NCBI GenBank assembly: GCA_014238345.1
Contig: JABABF010000105.1
Span: 1 to 5,314 of the forward strand
Source: Gammaproteobacteria bacterium
GTDB lineage: Bacteria > Pseudomonadota > Gammaproteobacteria > JABABF01
Direction: 5' to 3'
DNA length: 5,314 bases
Every line of letters begins with the position of its first letter. Positions within the stretch are counted from its first letter, which is position 1. The translations under genes were made by a program, and so were the position numbers. Of this stretch, positions 1-5,314 are shown piece after piece. The notes under the pieces were generated by a model. It was given only the letters and a program-made list of their open reading frames with translations. It was not told the DNA's origin and ran no database searches.

Positions 1-22
1 AATAGTGCCAGTGATAGGCTAA

Positions 23-1372
23 ATACAGTGGCAGCTCCGAGGGGCCAGTGTAGGAGGCTGCGCTCGGGTCGGAAAGTCTGCCCATCTTGCTCGCCTGATT
101 GACGGCACTGGCATCGAACTCGGCATTCTCGGTGTCGGTACGCCACACGGCGCTCCCGTCTCTCTAAAAAACGGCGGACAATTGCGTGATAACAACGGCC
201 GAGTGGTGCGCCCACGACTAGGGCGCACTGCACTACAGCAGCTGAGCGCACAGACTGGTGGGCTGTACCGAGAAGTGACCCTAGACAACAGCGATATCGA
301 AGCCCTACTTGAACACTCACGACCAGTGACCCCGACCACTCAGGCTACCGAGCGGCAGGTAGACCATTGGCAAGAATTTGGTGCTGTGCTGGTGCTGGCG
401 ATGTTGCCGCTGGCACTGAGCGCCTTCCGCCGCGGCTGGATGGCAGTGGTAGCACTGGGGTTCATGGGCTCGCTTATGGGGGGGCTGGCGCCACCTGCAG
501 CGGCACTGGAAGGTGGCGACTGGTGGCGCTCGCCAGATCAGCGCGGCAAACGGTTGCTGGAGCAGGGTCAAGCCACCGAAGCAGCGGCACAATTCCGCGA
601 TCCGGCATGGCGTGCCACCGCGCTACACCACGCTGGAAAACACCACGAAGCAGCAGCGCTGTGGGGCGAACACGGCACCCCCGATGCACACTACAACCGC
701 GGCAATGCGCTGGCTCGTCAAGGCTTGATCGAAGAGGCGATGGCATCCTACCAAAGCGCCCTTGATCAACGGCCAGATATGGAGGATGCCCAAGCCAATC
801 TAGACTTACTGCGTACGCTTTCCGAACAAGAGCGCAACGAAGTGCAACAACAAGCGGAGGAGAACGAGGAAAGACAGCCGGAGGAGGAAGGGGCCCAGGG
901 GCAGCAATCTTCCGACAGCCAACAGGCTCAAGAAGGACAAGCCGGGCAACAAGAGGATTCCAGCGACGAGGGACAACAGCTGGCCGACACGGATTCAGAC
1001 GCCGATCAGGCTGACAACGAGGAGACGACTGGCGCCACCAATGAAACCGTAGCGGATGAGGAAGATGCCACTGATGAGCGTAGTGCCACAGGGGATGAAC
1101 AAAACGCCGAGCACGAAGCAGAAGTAGCCGAAGAAGCACTCGCCAACGGCGCGGAAACAGGCGATGAGGGTAGCAACGCCGAAGAGCAGAGCGCACAGGA
1201 ACGTCTGGCCGCCCTAGAGCGACAGCGCGAAGCAGAGCGCGAGCGCGAGACCGATCTCTGGCTACGCCAGGTGCCCGAGGGCGCGCCCAATACGCTACTA
1301 CGCAACAAATTGCATTTGGAACACCGACGACGCCAGCAGTCGGCAGGTGCTAGCAACCGAGATCCATGGTGA
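23..1372 (+). CDS. batB: BatB-BatC type fusion: VWA domain tail, membrane segments, TPR (5' partial, frame broken near left edge)
   Basis: This is the 3' part of a membrane-anchored VWA-TPR protein of the Bat (aerotolerance) group, thought to act with BatA and BatD at the cytoplasmic membrane; its biochemical role is not established. The frame is open from base 23 to the TGA at 1370. It has no ATG or GTG start, and the first usable start is TTG at 182. Bases 101-310 still encode the end of a VWA domain (IELGILGVGTPHGAPV, then RPRLGRTALQQLSAQTGGLY), so 182 is not the true start. Numbering from TTG 182: membrane segments at about 66-82 and 86-108; TPR-like helices at 115-212, clearest at 169-203 (AHYNRGNALARQGLIEEAM); an acidic, Gln-rich tail at 218-335; and a conserved BatC-like end (LWLRQVPEGAPNTLLRNK). 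An in-frame TAA at 20-22 cuts the VWA domain. This is either a real lesion or an indel error. The family call is firm; intactness is doubtful. Confidence 0.85.
   Translation: MQWQLRGASVGGCARVGKSAHLARLIDGTGIELGILGVGTPHGAPVSLKNGGQLRDNNGRVVRPRLGRTALQQLSAQTGGLYREVTLDNSDIEALLEHSRPVTPTTQATERQVDHWQEFGAVLVLAMLPLALSAFRRGWMAVVALGFMGSLMGGLAPPAAALEGGDWWRSPDQRGKRLLEQGQATEAAAQFRDPAWRATALHHAGKHHEAAALWGEHGTPDAHYNRGNALARQGLIEEAMASYQSALDQRPDMEDAQANLDLLRTLSEQERNEVQQQAEENEERQPEEEGAQGQQSSDSQQAQEGQAGQQEDSSDEGQQLADTDSDADQADNEETTGATNETVADEEDATDERSATGDEQNAEHEAEVAEEALANGAETGDEGSNAEEQSAQERLAALERQREAERERETDLWLRQVPEGAPNTLLRNKLHLEHRRRQQSAGASNRDPW
833..1186 (+). other. Low-complexity acidic Glu/Gln-rich linker in the VWA-TPR protein
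   Basis: About 118 codons are dominated by Glu, Gln, Asp, Ala and Ser, with almost no aromatic residues and no predicted membrane segment. The stretch lies between the TPR helices and the conserved Arg-rich C-terminal end. It is probably disordered. Similar acidic tails are common in BatC-like proteins, where length varies between relatives. If the TPR part lies outside the membrane, as expected after the two hydrophobic segments, the tail would also be periplasmic; that topology is an inference. Confidence 0.7.
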
Positions 1373-3093
1373 GCTTAGGTCGGCCCGCAGTGGTCATGGC
1401 TCTGCTACTGACACTGAGCCCGGCCATGGTGCTGGGTGCGACGATGCGCACTTGGATTGAACCTAACAGCGGGCACATCAAACTGGGTGCCACCATCGTG
1501 TTGCATGTCGAAGTCGCCGGACAAATCGGCATCAAAAAGCCTTTAATCCTGAACCCCTTGGTCGATAAGTTTGATGTCGGCACGGCATCTGGGAGTTACC
1601 GCAATATCAACGGTCAAGTGAAGGCGCACTGGAAGATTCCGATGCAGCCTAAGCGTACTGGCAAGCTGCAGATCCCCGCTCTCCACTACGGGTCGTTGCA
1701 AAGCAAGCCGATCGCACTGGTAGTCTCACCCCCGCCGAGTGAGTACCGCCGCAGTGACAAGGGGCCAGTACTGGCGCGCTTAGAAGCGATTCTGGAACGT
1801 GATCGCTCACCCGTAGAGGCTCAATTAGTCTACGCAATCCGCCTGATCTATCGGGAAAATTTCGAGTTGCTGCGCAGCCATCCTCCGCCCTTCCCAGAAA
1901 ACGTACTGCTACGCAAGCTGGGGGCACGTAAGGGACGCAACAGCGATGGCGAGCAATACATCGAACATCGCTACGCCCTATTCCCGCAACATAGCGGGAC
2001 AATACAGATCGAGCCACCGAGCGCCCATGTGCGTGACTCGAACCGCAACCGCATACTGATACTGGCGGCCAATACCGTCCAAGCCACCATCACCCCACGC
2101 CCACTGGATACCCCTATCTGGTTGCCTGCACAATCGCTCACACTCAGTGATCAATGGGGCATTGATGACCCCAATATTGAGGTCGGAGAAAGCCTGAGCC
2201 GCACCCTAGTGCTGAGCGCCGAAGGGTTGCTGGCAGCGCAACTGCCAGAACTACCCGCCCTAGATGTAGCGGCACTGCGGCATTATCGGGAACCAGATCA
2301 ACTAGACACCAGCATCAATCCGCACAGCGTCGTCGGAAAGCGGGAATACCACAGCAAACTCATCCCGATCAGTGCAGGTCGCCTCGTGGTGCCTGAGATA
2401 CGCCTGCCGTGGTGGAATGTAGAGAGCGAACAGTGGGAGGAAGCCATAGTGCCCGAGCGCATCCTGTGGGTATCCGCCGCCCCCCCAAGCCAGCCAGATC
2501 AAGAGGGAGCACTCAACGTCGTGGTAACCAACAGTGCAACAGCCTCTCCGGTCGAGGCGCCATCGGCACCTCCTGATAGCAGTCAAATGCCACCGTGGCA
2601 GCGTGAGGCACCAAGCCGTGGTAACGGCCGCTGGATGTTTAGCGCCGCGCTCAGCTGTGCGCTAATGTTGCTCTTCGCCTCCCTATGGCTACGCGAATTG
2701 CACCAGAGACGGCGCTTCCAGTGGCTCTCGCTACGACGACATCAACTGCGTGCCAACAATGAGCAACAGCGACTCGCGCAGCTACGCGATGCCTGCAAGC
2801 AGAACGACGCACTGGCAGCTCAGAACGCGCTCAGAGTATGGGGGGCACATCACCGAGAATTGGGGGGGGGTAGCCTGCTGGGATTGCGTCAATACCATCC
2901 CGCTCTAGCGGCTGCACTGGATCATTTGGAACGACATCTCTATGCAGCTGATCACCTCGGTGACTCCGAGCCTTGGCACGGCTCAACATTGTGGCAGGCC
3001 GTCGAGAGCCTGCGACAGGCGCAAGCAACGGTCAGTAAAGACAACCCACATCCTCCGGCCTGGGCACTGCCGGAACTATACCCCCAGCATTGA
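1366..3093 (+). CDS. batD: BatD family membrane protein
   Basis: BatD (oxygen-tolerance family) is a predicted periplasmic beta-rich protein with one membrane anchor that accompanies the VWA proteins BatA/BatB; its molecular role is unknown. The 575 residues are normal for the family. A signal peptide is visible at 1-25 (VVMALLLTLSPAMVLGA). Repeated beta-sandwich-like segments follow, with family-typical phrases: GKLQIPALHYGSLQSKPI (99-116), HRYALFPQHSGTIQIEP (201-217) and YHSKLIPISAGRLVVPEI ending in LPWWN (328-351). A Pro/Ser-rich linker (372-415) leads to a membrane helix at about 424-443 and a cytoplasmic helical tail of about 130 residues rich in Arg and Gln. The start ATG at 1366 overlaps the end of the upstream gene by 7 bases, without a clear Shine-Dalgarno, which suggests translational coupling. 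The frame is intact despite a C7 (2480-2486) and a G9 run (2862-2870). The stop is TGA at 3091. Confidence 0.93.
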   Translation: MVSLGRPAVVMALLLTLSPAMVLGATMRTWIEPNSGHIKLGATIVLHVEVAGQIGIKKPLILNPLVDKFDVGTASGSYRNINGQVKAHWKIPMQPKRTGKLQIPALHYGSLQSKPIALVVSPPPSEYRRSDKGPVLARLEAILERDRSPVEAQLVYAIRLIYRENFELLRSHPPPFPENVLLRKLGARKGRNSDGEQYIEHRYALFPQHSGTIQIEPPSAHVRDSNRNRILILAANTVQATITPRPLDTPIWLPAQSLTLSDQWGIDDPNIEVGESLSRTLVLSAEGLLAAQLPELPALDVAALRHYREPDQLDTSINPHSVVGKREYHSKLIPISAGRLVVPEIRLPWWNVESEQWEEAIVPERILWVSAAPPSQPDQEGALNVVVTNSATASPVEAPSAPPDSSQMPPWQREAPSRGNGRWMFSAALSCALMLLFASLWLRELHQRRRFQWLSLRRHQLRANNEQQRLAQLRDACKQNDALAAQNALRVWGAHHRELGGGSLLGLRQYHPALAAALDHLERHLYAADHLGDSEPWHGSTLWQAVESLRQAQATVSKDNPHPPAWALPELYPQH

Positions 3094-3120
3094 CCCTAAA
3101 AACAGGCCGCTCTGGGCAAA

Positions 3121-3138
3121 CTTGAGGCGACCCTCGGG
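3121..3138. other. Short hairpin in the convergent gap between batD and the methyltransferase gene
   Basis: CTTGAGG and CCTCGGG pair around a CGAC tetraloop, giving four Watson-Crick pairs next to the loop, then two G-U pairs and a closing C-G pair when read as + strand RNA. It lies 28 bases after the batD stop, where a terminator would be expected. No T-run follows on either strand, so it is not a standard intrinsic terminator. It may only protect the 3' end of the mRNA, or be chance. Nothing else is recognisable in the 97 bases between the two convergent genes. Confidence 0.25.
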
Positions 3139-3190
3139 CTAGCGCTCTATCAAGCCATTGCGCCATAGCTGCAACCACAGCACACTGTCG

Positions 3191-4201
3191 CTAAGCAAAT
3201 AATTGAATCTGCTCCGGTCGCTTGGGCAACGACAATTGCAACGCCATATGCTGTCTTCCCTGCGCCATGGCCACGTTGAAGTCATCCGTGTCAAAAAACT
3301 CATCGAGATTGTCTATATGGTTTTCAAACAACTGGTTGAGGTGTCGGTTTTGCACAGCTGACAAACCATCCACTTCAATGGCAATACGGTATGGATTAAA
3401 GCGCTCTAACATCACGCGAAATGCATCCAAATTGTTGTCGATCAACTGAAAGTCACGGTTGTGATTGGCTGCCGCCTCGCCAAAGCTACCACTGCCCGCA
3501 AAGAAATCCAACAAATGGTCTCCGGGACGCGAATGCACCTTGACGATGCGCTCCAGCACACCCAAGGGTTTCTGAGTCGGATAACCGGTCTTTTCCCGCC
3601 CATTGGGGCTCACAATGGTGTGCCACCAAACATCAGTAGGCGTTTTGCCTCGTGCGGCCTTCTGTGCCCCGACCAGCCCCGGAGCCATATAGGGGATGCG
3701 ATCCATCTCACTGTAATTAAAAGTGTAATGCTGAGGATCTTTGGCATACCAGAAGATGGTGTCATGCTTGGCTGGCCAGCGCTTCTTGCTGCGAGCCCCA
3801 TAATCATAGGCCCATATGATCTCATTGATAAAACTGGCGCGTCCAAAAATTTCATCTAGCAACACTTTGCAGTAATGTGCTTCGCGATAATCAATATGTA
3901 GGAAAAAACTTCCATCATCGGCCAGCAGACGATACGCCTGCTCTAAGCGCGGCTTCAGAAAACCCAAATAATCTTCATAGGAATCCATATAACTGCTGGA
4001 GGGAAGTTTAATCGTGCGATAGCGCCGCCCTTGGAAGCCCGTGCGATCACCATCTGCATCTGGCACCACTTTGATACGTGTGCGGCGCTGCTCTCCACCA
4101 GTATTAAATGGGGGGTCAATATAAATCAAATTGACCGAACCCGTCGGCAATGCCGCCAACAGAGGCAAATTATCACCAAATAAAATACGAGACATAAGCA
4201 T
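3191..4201 (-). CDS. Solitary site-specific DNA methyltransferase, beta class, probably N6-adenine
   Basis: It transfers a methyl group from S-adenosylmethionine to the exocyclic amino group of a base in a specific DNA sequence, most likely adenine. The catalytic motif IV is DPPFNTG at residues 29-35; the AdoMet-binding motif I, LDFFAGSGSFGEAA, comes later at 231-244, preceded by motif X (KTGYPTQKPLGVLERIV, 204-220). This IV-before-I order defines the beta class. The stretch between (about 130-200) should hold the target-recognition region; the target cannot be read from sequence. At 336 residues the protein is complete, with about 75 extra C-terminal residues after the catalytic fold. The start is ATG 4201 or, two codons on, ATG 4195; neither has a good Shine-Dalgarno. 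No nuclease or specificity gene adjoins it, so it looks like an orphan enzyme. Its base composition is clearly more AT-rich than both neighbours, which suggests acquisition. Confidence 0.92.
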   Translation of the reverse strand: MLMSRILFGDNLPLLAALPTGSVNLIYIDPPFNTGGEQRRTRIKVVPDADGDRTGFQGRRYRTIKLPSSSYMDSYEDYLGFLKPRLEQAYRLLADDGSFFLHIDYREAHYCKVLLDEIFGRASFINEIIWAYDYGARSKKRWPAKHDTIFWYAKDPQHYTFNYSEMDRIPYMAPGLVGAQKAARGKTPTDVWWHTIVSPNGREKTGYPTQKPLGVLERIVKVHSRPGDHLLDFFAGSGSFGEAAANHNRDFQLIDNNLDAFRVMLERFNPYRIAIEVDGLSAVQNRHLNQLFENHIDNLDEFFDTDDFNVAMAQGRQHMALQLSLPKRPEQIQLFA

Positions 4202-4207
4202 CGGGTA

Positions 4208-4228
4208 TCACAGAGCAAACTGAGACAT
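4208..4228 (-). other. Six-codon mini reading frame in the methyltransferase leader
   Basis: ATG at 4228 opens a frame MSQFAL ending in TGA at 4208, just 6 bases before the ATG at 4201 and in the same phase. The 10-mer CTTATGTCTC, which includes the ATG, recurs exactly 33 bases downstream around the methyltransferase ATG at 4195, so the leader looks like a copy of the true start region. No Shine-Dalgarno precedes it. It could be an upstream ORF affecting translation, the relic of a small duplication, or chance. Confidence 0.2.
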
Positions 4229-4240
4229 AAGGCAATGCAA

Positions 4241-4277
4241 TGGTGCTGTTATTATAACGGGATACAGCACAGCACCA
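4241..4277. repeat. 9-bp inverted repeat embracing the methyltransferase promoter (candidate operator)
   Basis: TGGTGCTGT (4241-4249) and ACAGCACCA (4269-4277) are perfect inverted copies separated by 19 bases. With one mismatch the arms extend to 12 bases (4238-4249 and 4269-4280). The -10 hexamer lies in the spacer, the -35 lies in and just beyond the right arm, and the left arm covers the expected transcription start. That placement suits a dimeric repressor, or binding by a regulator or the methyltransferase itself. A second ACAGC copy sits just inside the right arm (4265-4269). A hairpin function in RNA is unlikely for methyltransferase transcripts, since the right arm would not be transcribed. 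Confidence 0.55.
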
Positions 4278-4278
4278 A
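4251..4278 (-). promoter_or_regulatory. Likely sigma70 promoter of the methyltransferase gene
   Basis: On the - strand a perfect -10 hexamer TATAAT (4256 down to 4251) is preceded, 16 bases upstream, by TTGGTG (4278 to 4273), a half match to the -35 consensus. Moving the -35 by one base gives ATTGGT at 17 bases. Transcription would begin near 4244, leaving a leader of roughly 43 bases before the ATG at 4201. It is the only strong promoter-like pair I see in the gap and points at the methyltransferase. The hexamers are seen directly; activity is inferred. Confidence 0.6.
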
Positions 4279-4489
4279 TGTGCCGATCTAAGCGACAAGC
4301 AGCGCTCTCAATCAATGCCCAGCGGTGGCTGTAGATCGATATCTTTTTTAAGGAATATCTAAAGAATGCGCTCTACCGACTCTCCAGCTGTCTGAGATTG
4401 AATATCGCGCATCAAATCTTCGGCCCGCAATATACTATGGATCGTATGGATCGATTGTCTTCTCAGAATGGCAAATGAATCAGACTTGC
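4279..4489. other. Non-coding gap without a recognised gene
   Basis: About 210 AT-richer bases lie between the methyltransferase promoter and the end of the oxidoreductase gene. I find no convincing start codon with a ribosome binding site, no RNA gene and no proper intrinsic terminator for the oxidoreductase gene that ends at 4490. A T6 run (4344-4349) lies 12 bases beyond a weak 4-bp hairpin (CAGC/GCTG, 4320-4331). On the - strand a stop-free stretch runs from inside the oxidoreductase end to a TAG at 4359-4361; its last part can be read from ATG 4412 as a 17-residue peptide, not recognised. Four GATC sites occur in this gap. Confidence 0.5.
4436..4453. repeat. Two tandem copies of a 9-mer
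   Basis: TATGGATCG occurs twice back to back (4436-4444 and 4445-4453), each copy carrying a GATC. It lies about 40 bases past the end of the oxidoreductase gene. Two short copies may be chance or a replication slip; no function is evident. Confidence 0.4.
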
Positions 4490-5314
4490 TTAAATCTTTC
4501 GCACAGCTGCATCTGCAGCCGCCACCGCCTGTGCAACACTAGCACCACTGGCATAGAGTCTTAGCCACGGCTCGTCGACCGCCACTGGACGCTGATGGGG
4601 CGCCGAGGCCGAGAGGCGCGGTGCAGGGTCTAGTGCAACGATCAACTGCCCACAATCTAAGTGTTGCTCTTGGGCATCATCTCCTTCACCTAAGCGGTAA
4701 CGCAAACCCGCACCATCCAGTGCGCTAATCCTCGCCTGCGGCAATAGAGAAACCCCTAGGGCACGCAGCTGCTCTACATCACGGGCGCGGCGCACCACTG
4801 GTAGCGCACCTCCCAGATAGGACTCTGGTTCCAACACGGTCACCGCACGTCCCGCACCGGCGAAGAGTCGGGCGAGCCCCAGACCCATTGCCCCCGCGCC
4901 CAGCACCGCAACGGGGCCATTGCCAAATTGTCCAATGCGCTCTCGCAGTGCCTCGGCCTGACTGCGCGCATCGCTCGGCGAAAAGTCCACTTCCGCATCG
5001 AGCTGTTCCAATAGCTGCGCCATATCCAACAGCAGTGGAGCTGAACCCTCAGCAACGGGCAGTTCAGCATGCACAGGCGCATTGCCCACTGCCCATAGCA
5101 CCACATCCGGTCGCCGCTCGTGTAGCTCCGCATTATCCACATCAATGCCGCAGTGTAATGCCACTCCAGCGCGCTCCAATTCTGCCAATAGATAGCACAG
5201 AAAATCCAAATATTCCCCTTGAGCGGCTGCGGCCCACAGCAGTAAACCGCCCAATTGTCGGCGGCGCTCCAGCAGTGTCACCCGATGGCCGCAGGCCGCC
5301 GCCACCCGCGCCGC
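4490..5314 (-). CDS. FAD/NAD(P)-dependent oxidoreductase, C-terminal part (2,4-dienoyl-CoA reductase / old-yellow-enzyme-like), 5' partial
   Basis: The fragment continues past the right edge: the codons before GTG 5305 stay open (AAR) and fit the helix after a first GxGxxG that lies outside the window. Numbering from GTG 5305: the end of the FAD-binding Rossmann fold, HRVTLLERRRQLGGLL (7-22), with the ribose-binding Glu at 13 and the family-typical QLGG; strand and ATG-like turn DVVLWAVGNAP (67-77); a second dinucleotide-binding fold VAVLGAGAMGLGLARLFAGAG (132-152) for NAD(P)H; and a C-terminal helix ending at TAA 4490. This layout matches the electron-input module of FadH-like dienoyl-CoA reductases and trimethylamine-dehydrogenase-type flavoproteins, where it passes hydride from NAD(P)H through FAD to an FMN/4Fe-4S barrel domain. 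That barrel would be encoded beyond the window, so the substrate is unknown. The usual GD pair that contacts FAD near the C-terminus appears as YASGASVAQAV (251-261), which lacks the Asp. Other two-Rossmann reductases are possible. Confidence 0.75.
   Translation of the reverse strand, partial: AARVAAACGHRVTLLERRRQLGGLLLWAAAAQGEYLDFLCYLLAELERAGVALHCGIDVDNAELHERRPDVVLWAVGNAPVHAELPVAEGSAPLLLDMAQLLEQLDAEVDFSPSDARSQAEALRERIGQFGNGPVAVLGAGAMGLGLARLFAGAGRAVTVLEPESYLGGALPVVRRARDVEQLRALGVSLLPQARISALDGAGLRYRLGEGDDAQEQHLDCGQLIVALDPAPRLSASAPHQRPVAVDEPWLRLYASGASVAQAVAAADAAVRKI

Noticed and set aside
182..184. TTG 182 as the authentic start of the VWA-TPR protein
   Set aside because: Conserved VWA sequence is encoded just upstream in the same frame (about 101-181), and no Shine-Dalgarno precedes the TTG.
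474..1356. Long antisense open frames across the VWA-TPR gene
   Set aside because: They mirror the GC-biased, low-complexity codons of the + strand gene, giving Arg/Ser/Ala-rich translations without any domain, while the + frame has clear family motifs.
3121..3180. tRNA D-arm-like stretch on the - strand (GCGC-loop-GCGC)
   Set aside because: No acceptor stem, anticodon arm or GGTTCGA-type T-arm can be formed around it.
3461..3859. Open frame of 132 codons on the + strand opposite the methyltransferase
   Set aside because: It is antisense to the conserved catalytic core and shows no recognisable domain.
3191..4201. A restriction-modification system
   Set aside because: Both sides of the methyltransferase are occupied by bat genes or a metabolic oxidoreductase; no nuclease or specificity subunit is in the window.
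4320..4349. Hairpin followed by T6 as an intrinsic terminator on the + strand
   Set aside because: The stem is only 4 bp, is 12 bases from the T-run, and no + strand gene ends before it.

Overview
The window looks like a chromosomal segment of a moderately GC-rich proteobacterium, most likely a gammaproteobacterium. The evidence is the arrangement of a Bat-type VWA-TPR protein followed directly by BatD, the GC-biased codon use of the flanking genes, and the overlapping gene starts. No rRNA, tRNA, CRISPR array, insertion sequence or phage gene is visible.

Left part (1-3093, + strand): the 3' end of a bat (aerotolerance-type) operon. A gene entering from the left encodes the tail of a von Willebrand factor A domain, two membrane segments, TPR repeats and a long acidic Gln/Glu-rich tail, so it is a BatB-BatC type fusion. 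It overlaps by 7 bases the start of batD, a secreted, single-anchor membrane protein. The two products are expected to work together at the cytoplasmic membrane. The reading frame of the VWA domain is broken near base 20, inside what should be the core of the domain.

Middle (3094-4280): a 97-base convergent gap, then on the - strand a complete beta-class DNA amino-methyltransferase (DPPF motif before the AdoMet-binding FxGxG motif) with no restriction partner beside it. It is visibly poorer in GC than its neighbours and has its own likely promoter, whose -35 and start region lie in the two arms of a 9-bp inverted repeat. This looks like an acquired solitary methyltransferase with a built-in operator.

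Right part (4281-5314): about 210 bases of AT-richer non-coding DNA, then on the - strand the C-terminal part of a two-dinucleotide-fold flavoprotein resembling the FAD/NAD(P)H module of 2,4-dienoyl-CoA reductase/old-yellow-enzyme fusions. It runs off the right edge.

Most of the window is ordinary. The points deserving a second look are the promoter-embedding inverted repeat of the methyltransferase, its likely foreign origin, and the frame break in the VWA gene.
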